A DNA stretch of 23,410 bases, from the NCBI GenBank assembly GCA_964370295.1, contig CAYJIR010000035.1, positions 1-23,410 on the forward strand, written 5' to 3'. The DNA comes from JAAYCI01 sp964370295. GTDB lineage: Bacteria; Bacillota; Clostridia; Oscillospirales; Ruminococcaceae. Each line of letters opens with the position of its first letter. The stretch's first letter is position 1. Under the pieces are notes generated by a model that searched no databases, was not told the DNA's origin, and was given only the letters and a program-made list of their open reading frames with translations. Positions 6,376-13,126 of this stretch are shown here, piece by piece. Both the position numbers and the translations under genes were made by a program.

Positions 6376-8991
6376 ATGAAATTAACGGGCCTGACAATAC
6401 GAGAAGTGGAAGAGAGTCGTCAAAAGTATGGTGAAAACAGTCTAACCCAAATACCACCGGATCCACTTTGGAAAAAAATTCTCGCAGGATTTAAAGATCC
6501 GATGATCATGATTCTTCTTGTTGCGCTCATCATTCAGGTTATCTTATTTCTTCTTGGGGAAGCCGAATGGTTTGAGTCTGTAGGTATTTTGATTGCAATA
6601 GTAATAGCGAACGGTGTTGCTGCAGTTAGTGAGAACAAGCAAGAGGGGAAAGCTTCCGCACTCAAAGCCGAGGAAGAGGCAAAAGAAAAGACGAAAGTAA
6701 TTCGCGATGGACATCTTAAAGAAATCCATGTTAGTGAAGTTGTTGTTGGTGATATTGTTTATCTGCAGGCCGGTGATAAAGTTTCGGCCGATGGCATCAT
6801 TGTTGAAGGTGAATTAAAAGTTGACCAAGCCGCTCTGAACGGCGAAACCGAAGAGGCTGACAAAGTGCCTATGGGTGGCAACGATACCTATGATATCAAA
6901 GATCTTCTAAATAGGCACTATGCATATCGAGGCACTGTAGTATGTGGTGGCGAGGCCTCTATGGAAGTTCAAGTTGTTGGGGATAAAACACTTTTTGGCG
7001 AGTTGGCACTTGAGGTGCAAGAAGAGACAAGGGCAACACCGCTTCAGGTAAAGCTAAGTAAGTTGGCGCATCAGATCTCCACGTTTGGATATATAGGTGC
7101 AATTGCGATTGTGATTAGTATTTTGGCGAAAAGCCTTATCTCCGGAAGTATGCCGGCCGATGTGTATGAATGGGTTCGGCTAATACTAAATTCAATTACT
7201 GTTGCCGTCACAATTATAGTTTGTGCGGTCCCTGAAGGACTTCCCATGCTTACATCGATTCTTCTTTCTTTCCAAAGTTTAAGGATGGCGAAGGACAATG
7301 TTTTGGTGCGGAAAATCAATGGTCTTGAAACCGCAGGTAGCCTTAGCATTTTGTTTAGTGACAAAACTGGCACAATTACACAGGGGAAACTCTCTGTTGT
7401 TGAGATGGCAACGGGAAATTTGAAAACATTTGAGGCCTTGACAAAGGTGTCCGACGTGCTGGTCACAGATATAGTGACTGGTATTGGCGTAAACAATAGT
7501 GCAGCTGTAAGCGATGACTCCATCATTGGAGGCAATAGCACCGATCGTGCCTTGATGTCATTTCTCATGTCTTCTGGGGTAACAAATCGTTTATCAAAAG
7601 AAAATGTTAAAGCATTCAATGCCTTCGATTCAAACAAAAAAACTTCCAGTGTAACCGTTACCCAAAACAGTAACGATGTTACTTATGTAAAAGGCGCTCC
7701 CGAAAAAATAATTGAACAATGTTCACATTATGTCGATGAAAATGGACAAGTCAGAGAATTGACAGAAAGAGAGAACCTAACGGCTTATATCGACACGCAG
7801 GCTAGAAGATCGATGCGTCTTTTGGCTGTGGCAAAGGCTGATGGCGAAAATGATAATGTCAACCTTACGCTTGTTTGCGTCATTAGTATTCGAGACAATG
7901 TAAGAAAAGAAGCTATTGTTGCTGTTAAGGAAGTTCAAAGTGCAGGCATTCAAGTGGTCATGGTTACCGGCGATCGAAAAGAAACGGCAATGGCAATTGC
8001 AAAAGAGGCAGGCTTGCTTATATCTGCCGATGATATTTCTCTTACTTCCTCTGAGATGGCAGAGAAGACAGATGAGGAACTAAAAGCCATTATCCCAAAT
8101 CTTAGAGTTGTATCTCGTGCGCTTCCTTCGGACAAAAGTCGCCTAGTTAGAATTGCGCAAGAGTTAAATCTTGTGGTTGGCATGACGGGTGATGGAGTAA
8201 ATGATTCGCCGGCGTTAAAAAAGGCGGATGTTGGTTTTGCAATGGGCAGTGGCACCGAGGTGGCAAAGGAAGCCGGCGATATCACTATCCTTGATGATAA
8301 TTTCTCATCGATTGAAAAGGCTATTCTTTATGGAAGAACAATGTTTAAATGTATAAGAAAGTTCTTGGTTTTTCAACTCACTGTAAATGTCGCCGCCGTT
8401 CTGACATGCTTTATAGGCCCATTACTGGGAGAAAATGTTGTATTAACAGTTGTTCAGCTATTGCTGATAAACCTCGCCATGGATACGCTTGCGGCCATTG
8501 CATTTGGAACAGAACCTGCGCTGAAAGAGTATATGAAGGAGAAGCCCATTCCAAGGGGTGCTAACATTGTCACCAAGGAAATGTTTATTGAAATACTTAT
8601 AAGTGCGCTGTATATCACAGTTATTTGTCTATCTATTTTGTTCGTTCCGTTTATTCGCGATTTGTTTGGCGATGTTAATTCAACGTATCTAAAATCTGCC
8701 GTTTTCGCAACATTTATGATGGCAATCGGCTTTAATGGATTTAATGCAAGAACAAGTCATATCAATCCACTGGAAGGGATTGGCAGAAACAAGAATTTCC
8801 TTTTGATTATGCTTGCTGTTTTTGCCATGCAGGTTGTGTTTGTGACATTCGGTGGGGAAGTTTTAAGTGTTGAAAGTTTGTCTCTGTCGGCTTGGATGCT
8901 TTGTGCAGCGCTGGCATTCCTTATCATTCCAATTGATATGGTTAGAAAAGTAGTCATTGCTAAAATGGAAAAACAAAAGGGAACCGTGTAA
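6376..8991 (+). CDS. Calcium-type (P2) cation-transporting P-type ATPase
   Basis: The 871-residue protein is a complete P2-type ATPase that pumps a cation, most likely Ca2+, across the membrane using ATP. In order: an N-terminal cation-ATPase domain (1-60), two helices (about 40-85), and an actuator domain with LNGET at 154-158, where the usual TGE is NGE. M4 carries the ion-site motif PEGLP (286-290). The phosphorylation site DKTGT starts at D329, KGAPE at K439 marks the ATP pocket, TGDR comes next, and TGDGVND is at 604-610. Six C-terminal helices include NLAMDTLAAIAFGTEP, close to the PMCA/SERCA-like NLxMDTLAALALATEP. The ATG at 6376 follows AAAGGA at eight bases. The gene is monocistronic. 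Ion specificity (Ca2+ versus Mn2+) is inferred from motifs only. Confidence 0.9.
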   Translation: MKLTGLTIREVEESRQKYGENSLTQIPPDPLWKKILAGFKDPMIMILLVALIIQVILFLLGEAEWFESVGILIAIVIANGVAAVSENKQEGKASALKAEEEAKEKTKVIRDGHLKEIHVSEVVVGDIVYLQAGDKVSADGIIVEGELKVDQAALNGETEEADKVPMGGNDTYDIKDLLNRHYAYRGTVVCGGEASMEVQVVGDKTLFGELALEVQEETRATPLQVKLSKLAHQISTFGYIGAIAIVISILAKSLISGSMPADVYEWVRLILNSITVAVTIIVCAVPEGLPMLTSILLSFQSLRMAKDNVLVRKINGLETAGSLSILFSDKTGTITQGKLSVVEMATGNLKTFEALTKVSDVLVTDIVTGIGVNNSAAVSDDSIIGGNSTDRALMSFLMSSGVTNRLSKENVKAFNAFDSNKKTSSVTVTQNSNDVTYVKGAPEKIIEQCSHYVDENGQVRELTERENLTAYIDTQARRSMRLLAVAKADGENDNVNLTLVCVISIRDNVRKEAIVAVKEVQSAGIQVVMVTGDRKETAMAIAKEAGLLISADDISLTSSEMAEKTDEELKAIIPNLRVVSRALPSDKSRLVRIAQELNLVVGMTGDGVNDSPALKKADVGFAMGSGTEVAKEAGDITILDDNFSSIEKAILYGRTMFKCIRKFLVFQLTVNVAAVLTCFIGPLLGENVVLTVVQLLLINLAMDTLAAIAFGTEPALKEYMKEKPIPRGANIVTKEMFIEILISALYITVICLSILFVPFIRDLFGDVNSTYLKSAVFATFMMAIGFNGFNARTSHINPLEGIGRNKNFLLIMLAVFAMQVVFVTFGGEVLSVESLSLSAWMLCAALAFLIIPIDMVRKVVIAKMEKQKGTV

Positions 8992-9055
8992 TATCAGAAA
9001 TTAAGTGTAAAACTAAGGTATAGAGCCTTTGGTTTATGATATATGCAAGATTAAA

Positions 9056-9154
9056 AAGGGTGCCGGTTTCTGCAAAGAGAATAAACGATAGGCATGGAGC
9101 CGCTGCCGCAAACCATGATTGACCGTATTTAAGATTGTGCAAATCAGTACCCTT
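9056..9154 (+). other. RNA-like folded segment in the cob operon leader
   Basis: AAGGGTGC (9056-9063) pairs with GTACCCTT (9147-9154) over eight base pairs, one of them G-U. The closed segment contains GGTTT (9065-9069) with AAACC (9110-9114), CATGG with CCATG, and ATTT (9127-9130) with AAAT (9141-9144). Its place upstream of cob genes makes a cobalamin riboswitch the first hypothesis. However, the canonical B12 box near the 3' end and the GCCACTG block are not found, so I cannot call one. Confidence 0.25.
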
Positions 9155-9215
9155 AAGGAATAGGATAAGAATACTAGGGAATATAATACAGTGAATACCA
9201 GTAAGAGCCCCGTAA

Positions 9216-9371
9216 CCCTATAAAATTGTTGGGATTATGGATTTCCCCACAAGCTTTTCTTCTAAGGTCATTGATTTGTTGCAGCAAATTGTGACCATAG
9301 GAAAAGAGTGTGGGGTTTATGTTGTGATTTTATGTGATTTAGATAAAAATTCGGGCAATGAAAAAAATTAA
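9216..9371 (+). pseudogene. Remnant of an FtsK/SpoIIIE-like ATPase gene
   Basis: The frame between a stop at 9213-9215 and TAA at 9369-9371 reads PYKIVGIMDFPTSFSSKVID, then LLQQIVTIGKECGVYVVILC. This resembles the Walker B region of FtsK/SpoIIIE-domain proteins: a hydrophobic strand with D-F-P, then a helix and GxxCGVYxV. Only about 51 codons remain, with no ribosome site and a stop just upstream, so it looks like a decayed fragment. It overlaps the 9245-9315 hairpin. The family guess is from memory of the motif and is not certain. Confidence 0.35.
9245..9315 (+). repeat. 71-base imperfect hairpin
   Basis: The paired segments, outside to inside, are CCCCACA (9245-9251) with TGTGGGG (9309-9315), CTTTTC (9254-9259) with GAAAAG (9301-9306), CTA (9262-9264) with TAG (9298-9300), GGTCA (9266-9270) with TGACC (9292-9296), and ATTTG (9274-9278) with CAAAT (9285-9289), with a six-base loop. 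That is about 26 base pairs in one stem. No T-run follows, so it is not a standard terminator. It may be an operon-leader RNA element or a coincidence inside an old coding remnant. Confidence 0.45.
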
Positions 9372-9457
9372 GAAGAGATGAAGACCATTGAGGCCGCTTA
9401 CTGTTTGTTTTTTTAAAATATTTGAAACCCCAGTTTATAAAAAAATAGGGAGTTACG

Positions 9458-9610
9458 GTGTATGGAACAAGCGTTCCTAAACGCTTGTTCCTAAAGAATA
9501 TAAAGACACAGCGCGTAAAATATTTAAACAGGGCTGGAGTTATCTATCACAGCATGAGCACCTTTTCTGAAATGAGCATAGATGAATACGAAAGGTATGA
9601 GAACATGTGA
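9458..9610 (+). CDS. Possible 50-aa protein translationally coupled to cobU
   Basis: GTG at 9458 follows AGGGAG (9447-9452) at a five-base spacing. The 50-codon frame ends with TGA at 9608-9610, overlapping the cobU GTG start (9607), which is the same coupling style as the other cob genes. The C-terminal half reads AGVIYHSMSTFSEMSIDEYE and looks protein-like rather than random. The 10-bp inverted repeat at 9464-9491 lies in the first third. I do not recognise a family. An internal ATG at 9554 would give an 18-residue peptide instead. It may be a real small cob-operon gene, a leader peptide that controls cobU, or chance. Confidence 0.4.
   Translation: MYGTSVPKRLFLKNIKTQRVKYLNRAGVIYHSMSTFSEMSIDEYERYENM
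9464..9491. repeat. Perfect 10-bp inverted repeat upstream of cobU
   Basis: GGAACAAGCG (9464-9473) and CGCTTGTTCC (9482-9491) are exact reverse complements separated by TTCCTAAA. The left half can alternatively fold on itself (GGAAC, AAGC loop, GTTCC). No T-tract follows, so it is not a clear terminator. It could be a protein-binding site or a switchable RNA hairpin. Confidence 0.6.
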
Positions 9611-10116
9611 GAGAGTTAGTGTTGGGGGCCAGCGGAAGTGGAAAAAGTGCCTATGCAGAAAATATGCTGGTGGGAAAAGAAAAACTATATTATATTGCCA
9701 CGATGCGTCCTTTTAGTAAAGAGGGGATGGAGAGAGTGAGTCGCCATCAAGAGCTGCGCAAAGGAAAGGGATTCCAAACGGTGGAACAATATACAGATAT
9801 TGGCTGCTTGCAACTTGAAAAAGGTGCGAATGTGCTCTTGGAGTGTATGGGCAACCTTGTGGCCAACGAGTGTTTTAAAATGGCCGATAAAGCGGAAGAA
9901 CGAATCCTTTCGGGTGTAGAGGCATTGAGTGCACAGTGTGAGAGTTTGGTTATTGTGACAAACGATGTGTTTTGTGAAGTGATGCCCTACCCGGCGCAAA
10001 CCATGGAGTATATAAGGGTGCTTGGGGCTGTAAACTGTGCGTTGGCAAGACAGTTTGGTGGCGTTTTAGAAGTGAGCTGTGGAATAGGGGTGAAGTATTT
10101 TGCGACTTCTCAATAG
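9607..10116 (+). CDS. cobU: Adenosylcobinamide kinase / guanylyltransferase
   Basis: CobU phosphorylates adenosylcobinamide and converts the product to adenosylcobinamide-GDP, the activated intermediate for nucleotide-loop assembly. The 169-residue protein has the P-loop GASGSGKSAYAE at residues 7-18 and RVSRHQELRKGKGFQTVEQ, which contains the His expected for guanylyl transfer. VLLECMGNLVANE and VTNDVF follow, then a C-terminal helix (YIRVLGAVNCALARQF) as in the family. The start is GTG at 9607 with GAAAGG about ten bases upstream; it overlaps the stop of a small upstream frame. The 3' end overlaps cobS by 17 bases. The length is normal for CobU. Confidence 0.85.
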   Translation: MRELVLGASGSGKSAYAENMLVGKEKLYYIATMRPFSKEGMERVSRHQELRKGKGFQTVEQYTDIGCLQLEKGANVLLECMGNLVANECFKMADKAEERILSGVEALSAQCESLVIVTNDVFCEVMPYPAQTMEYIRVLGAVNCALARQFGGVLEVSCGIGVKYFATSQ

Positions 10117-10873
10117 CTTTATCATCAGTTTGGCTATGTATAGCAAAATTCCGATGCCAAAGGTGGAATGGGACGAGAAAAACATGCGATATGTAATGTG
10201 TTTTTTTCCCTTGGTTGGTCTCTTTGTGGCTTTGTTGCAATGGTTTTGGATTGGTTTATATGAGTTGCTAGAGTTTTCCAACCTGTTGCTGGGTGTGGGT
10301 ATGGCAAGCATTCCACTGGCTGTGACAGGAGGCATACATGTAGATGGCTTTTTGGATACTTGTGACGCTTTATCGAGCCACCAGAGCAAAGAGAGAAAGC
10401 TCGAAATCCTAAAGGACAGCCATACGGGCGCATTTGCCATTATTTGTTTTGGTGTTTATTTTGCTTTTTATATAGCCTTAGCGGCAAACATAAACTATAG
10501 CGCTAAAACTGTTGTTTTATTAGCGTGCGCTTATGTTTTAGAAAGATGTTTAAGCGGTTTTAGTGTGGCTACATTTCCTTGCGCTAAAAATAGTGGACTT
10601 GTATATGCTTTTGCAGATGCAGCAGCAAAAAAGACAGTGCGTTTGTCACTTTCTGTTTCGGCAGGGGTGTTGGTGGTGGCCATGGCTTTTCTGGAGCCTG
10701 CTTCAATTTTTTTGGTGGGCATTGCCGCACTCGTCTTTTTATATTATTTTGTTATGAGCAAAAGGGAATTTGGTGGAATCACAGGCGATTTGGCAGGGTA
10801 TTTTTTACAAATATGTGAAATAATGGTTTTGGTAGGACTGCTACTATTACAAAAAATGGGGGTGCTGGCGTGA
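10100..10873 (+). CDS. cobS: Adenosylcobinamide-GDP ribazoletransferase
   Basis: CobS joins adenosylcobinamide-GDP to alpha-ribazole (phosphate), the last step that makes the lower ligand, at the cytoplasmic membrane. The 257-residue protein is a multi-helix membrane protein with the family motifs GGIHVDGFLDTCDAL (about residues 77-91) and ILKDSHTGAFA. The N-terminus NSFIISLAMYSKIPMPKVEW aligns with the usual CobS opening, supporting the TTG start at 10100. AGGGGTG lies seven bases upstream. The gene overlaps cobU by 17 bases and the following gene by four. Its two neighbours are both CobU-family proteins. Confidence 0.88.
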   Translation: MRLLNSFIISLAMYSKIPMPKVEWDEKNMRYVMCFFPLVGLFVALLQWFWIGLYELLEFSNLLLGVGMASIPLAVTGGIHVDGFLDTCDALSSHQSKERKLEILKDSHTGAFAIICFGVYFAFYIALAANINYSAKTVVLLACAYVLERCLSGFSVATFPCAKNSGLVYAFADAAAKKTVRLSLSVSAGVLVVAMAFLEPASIFLVGIAALVFLYYFVMSKREFGGITGDLAGYFLQICEIMVLVGLLLLQKMGVLA

Positions 10874-11193
10874 TTTTAGTTGTAGGGGGGCGTTGTTCGG
10901 GCAAACTTGCCTATGTAAAAAGTCTTGGTTATGGGCAGGATGACATAGCAGTGGCTGTGCTTAATGACAAACCGGTGCTATATCATATAGAGCAAATGGA
11001 TTTTCCCTTAGATGAGGAGGCTTTGCTGGAAAAGGAAGTTTTAATTTGCGATGAAGTGGGAAGCGGTATAGTACCCTTAGAAAAAGCGGATAGAATACGC
11101 CGTGAAGAAATTGCTCGCCTTTGCACAAGGCTGGCCACACAGGCGCAGGAAGTGATACGGCTTGTGGCAGGCATACCGGTGAAACTAAAATGA
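10870..11193 (+). CDS. Short CobU-family protein
   Basis: The 107-residue protein has a variant P-loop, VVGGRCSGKLAYV, followed by LICDEVGSGIVPLEKADRIR and a C-terminal LATQAQEVIRLVAGIPVKLK. This is the pattern of the CobU C-terminal half (EVGxGVVPxxxxxRxxR... VxLVxAGxPxxLK). Standard CobU is about 170-180 residues, so a central section carrying the guanylylation His is missing. It may be a regulatory or partner subunit of the full-length CobU two genes upstream, or keep only one of the two activities. The GTG start overlaps the cobS stop by four bases and its own stop overlaps cobC by four, so it is translated as part of the operon. Confidence 0.75.
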   Translation: MILVVGGRCSGKLAYVKSLGYGQDDIAVAVLNDKPVLYHIEQMDFPLDEEALLEKEVLICDEVGSGIVPLEKADRIRREEIARLCTRLATQAQEVIRLVAGIPVKLK

Positions 11194-11744
11194 AAATCAT
11201 TCTGATACGACATGCGATGACAAACGGAAATTTGCACAAGCGATACATAGGGAAAACAGACGAAGACATATTAAGTGTGCCGTGCGTAGCCAGCAAGGAG
11301 GCAGGAATAGTGTATGTGACGCCGTTGAAACGCACATCACAAACAGCTGCAGGTCTGTTTCCAAGAAAAAAACAGGTGGTTGTCTCTGCCCTTGCCGAGA
11401 TGGATTTTGGCTTATTTGAAGGAAAAAATTATCATGAAATGAAAGATTTTTTGCCTTATCGAAATTGGGTGGATGGGGGATGTATTGCCACATGTCCCGG
11501 TGGCGAAAGTTTCGAGGGCTTCTCTAAGCGTGTTTGCAACGGTTTTTTGCAGCTTGTAAATACACAAAAGCAAAAGGAGATTTTTTTTGTGGTACATGGT
11601 GGTGTTATCATGGCGTTGATGCAATACTTTTGTCCCGAAAAAGATTTTTACTCTTGGCATTGTGAGAATTGTTGTGGATATATTTTTGAATGGGAAAATG
11701 GCCAGGCGCAAAATATAAAAAGCGTGCGCTATGGCTTGTCATGA
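11190..11744 (+). CDS. cobC: Histidine phosphatase family, probable alpha-ribazole phosphatase
   Basis: The 184-residue protein removes the 5' phosphate from alpha-ribazole phosphate or adenosylcobalamin phosphate, by family and context. The catalytic motif is LIRHAMTNGN with His 8; the usual RHG is RHA here. The acid/base region is ALAEMDFGLFEGKNY, and the second catalytic His is in FVVHGGVIMALM. ATG at 11190 is chosen because it gives the family N-terminus MKIILIRH and overlaps the previous stop as ATGA. A longer in-frame start at 11121 would lie deep inside the previous gene. It is the last clearly intact gene of the cob operon; its stop is itself part of another ATGA (11741-11744). Confidence 0.8.
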   Translation: MKIILIRHAMTNGNLHKRYIGKTDEDILSVPCVASKEAGIVYVTPLKRTSQTAAGLFPRKKQVVVSALAEMDFGLFEGKNYHEMKDFLPYRNWVDGGCIATCPGGESFEGFSKRVCNGFLQLVNTQKQKEIFFVVHGGVIMALMQYFCPEKDFYSWHCENCCGYIFEWENGQAQNIKSVRYGLS

Positions 11745-11920
11745 CTTTTGTACTTGTGAGTGGGACTTTATGGGAGAGGAAGCCTGCTGGCCTACTGTAT
11801 GGACATCATCAGAAGGTTGCATAGGTTACAGCCCTATCAAGAGCTGTCTATGGCGTGGGCATTGGCAGACTTTAAATAGAAAATAGATTGTAAAGCGTTC
11901 CTGATGACGCCAACAATAGG
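11745..11920. other. Gap with decayed reading frames after cobC
   Basis: The ATGA at the end of cobC (11741-11744) opens a 27-codon frame (MTFVLVSGTLWERKPAGLLY...) that stops early. A second frame, 11760-11879, reads VGLYGRGSLLAYCMDIIRRL, then HRLQPYQELSMAWALADFK, and looks like the tail of a real protein. The two could be parts of one former gene separated by a frameshift. I cannot identify it. No terminator with a T-run was found for either converging operon. Confidence 0.3.
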
Positions 11921-13126
11921 TTAAACTCGATTTCTTTTTCTGCTACGTTTAAAGGCGTACATTTTATCATCTGCTATATCTACCAATTCTTTTGCAGAAA
12001 AACAGTTATCGGGCCCTATTTCCTGTATTCCGTAGCTTATGGTAGTTTGATATTGTTTACTGTTTTGTGAAGAAATGTTTGATATATTTTTCTCAAGCTC
12101 CGAGATTGCTTGTGCAATGCTATTGGGGCTTGTTTTTTTGCCCACAACCAAAAATTCATCTCCACCAAGTCTGGCGATGATATGGTTGTTTAAACTGGAT
12201 TTTATTTCTTCCGATACAGCTTTAATGTACCAATCACCTTCATTATGCCCGTAGCAATCGTTAACCAATTTTAAGCCATCGATGTCTATAAAAACAATAA
12301 AACAACTTTCCTTTGCTTTTACATGCACTTCTAGTTTTTTAAGGGCCACATCTCGAATGAAGAAACCTGTCATAGGATCTATCGTCGACCTGTTCTCTAG
12401 ATCTTTTATCTGTAATTTTTGTAATTGAATTTCTTCAATTTCTTTTGAGTAGGTGTTTGCAACTACTTTGAGGTTAGAATAGATATAGTTAATTGCCATA
12501 ACAAGCCCAAAGACAGATATGGAGAAAATGGCTGTTGCCAAGTGATAGTATAGGTTTCTTTCTAAAAAACCTTCCGTTTTGAAGAGCGAAGGAAACACAG
12601 CCATTTGGTTTATAAAGGTTGCACATAAAAAAATTGTGGATAATATGGTTGTATTGGTTTCAGAAAGAGCGATATCAAGCACGTTGTGCTTTAAAATGGT
12701 TCTTGTAAACAAAATATAGGGAATCGGTATGAGAAAATTTATACTGGTAATCAATATTCTGTTTTCTTCACTTGCAACAATTGTTGCAACAGAATCACCG
12801 GTGATCAATACCATCGAAACAATTATTATCGTTCTTATGGCGAAGAAGTTGATGGCGAAAGAAAAAACACCGAACAATGTTTTCATAAGGTTTTTTTTGC
12901 AAAGTATGGATGTTTCTGCTGTTAGGGCTACCACATATAGGATCATAATCAGAAATTCATAGTGGAATTTTGTGACATAGACGGGAAGAACTACCAGAAA
13001 AATGTTTAAAAGCATGAGGGAAACAAAAATGATTGGTTTTACTTTGCTGGCTTCCAGTATGTAAGATGTATAACTGAATACTACTAGAATATAGCAGCAG
13101 TAAATCAAAAACGTTAATGCTATCAT
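11921..13126 (-). CDS. Membrane diguanylate cyclase (GGDEF), without I-site
   Basis: The 401-residue protein has a membrane-spanning N-terminal half (about seven helices, residues 1-220), a short coiled linker (about 228-250) and a C-terminal GGDEF domain. The catalytic motif GGDEF is intact at 321-325, and the metal-binding stretch IDIDGLKLVNDCYGH (about 280-294) is complete, so it should make cyclic di-GMP from two GTP. The inhibitory RxxD I-site is absent: the position reads LNNH. Feedback inhibition by that route is therefore unlikely. The ATG at 13126 overlaps the stop of the upstream GGDEF gene by four bases (ATGA). The helical domain is not a recognised sensor family. Confidence 0.85.
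   Translation of the reverse strand: MIALTFLIYCCYILVVFSYTSYILEASKVKPIIFVSLMLLNIFLVVLPVYVTKFHYEFLIMILYVVALTAETSILCKKNLMKTLFGVFSFAINFFAIRTIIIVSMVLITGDSVATIVASEENRILITSINFLIPIPYILFTRTILKHNVLDIALSETNTTILSTIFLCATFINQMAVFPSLFKTEGFLERNLYYHLATAIFSISVFGLVMAINYIYSNLKVVANTYSKEIEEIQLQKLQIKDLENRSTIDPMTGFFIRDVALKKLEVHVKAKESCFIVFIDIDGLKLVNDCYGHNEGDWYIKAVSEEIKSSLNNHIIARLGGDEFLVVGKKTSPNSIAQAISELEKNISNISSQNSKQYQTTISYGIQEIGPDNCFSAKELVDIADDKMYAFKRSRKRNRV

Noticed and set aside
7071..7637. 188-codon minus-strand frame inside the P-type ATPase
   Set aside because: Opposite-strand shadow of a gene with all catalytic motifs.
9056..9300. Confident call of a cobalamin riboswitch
   Set aside because: Only scattered similarity to the core; the B12 box and GCCACTG segment could not be found.
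11121..11189. Longer cobC from 11121
   Set aside because: The extension lies within the previous gene and adds residues not found in the family; ATG at 11190 fits.
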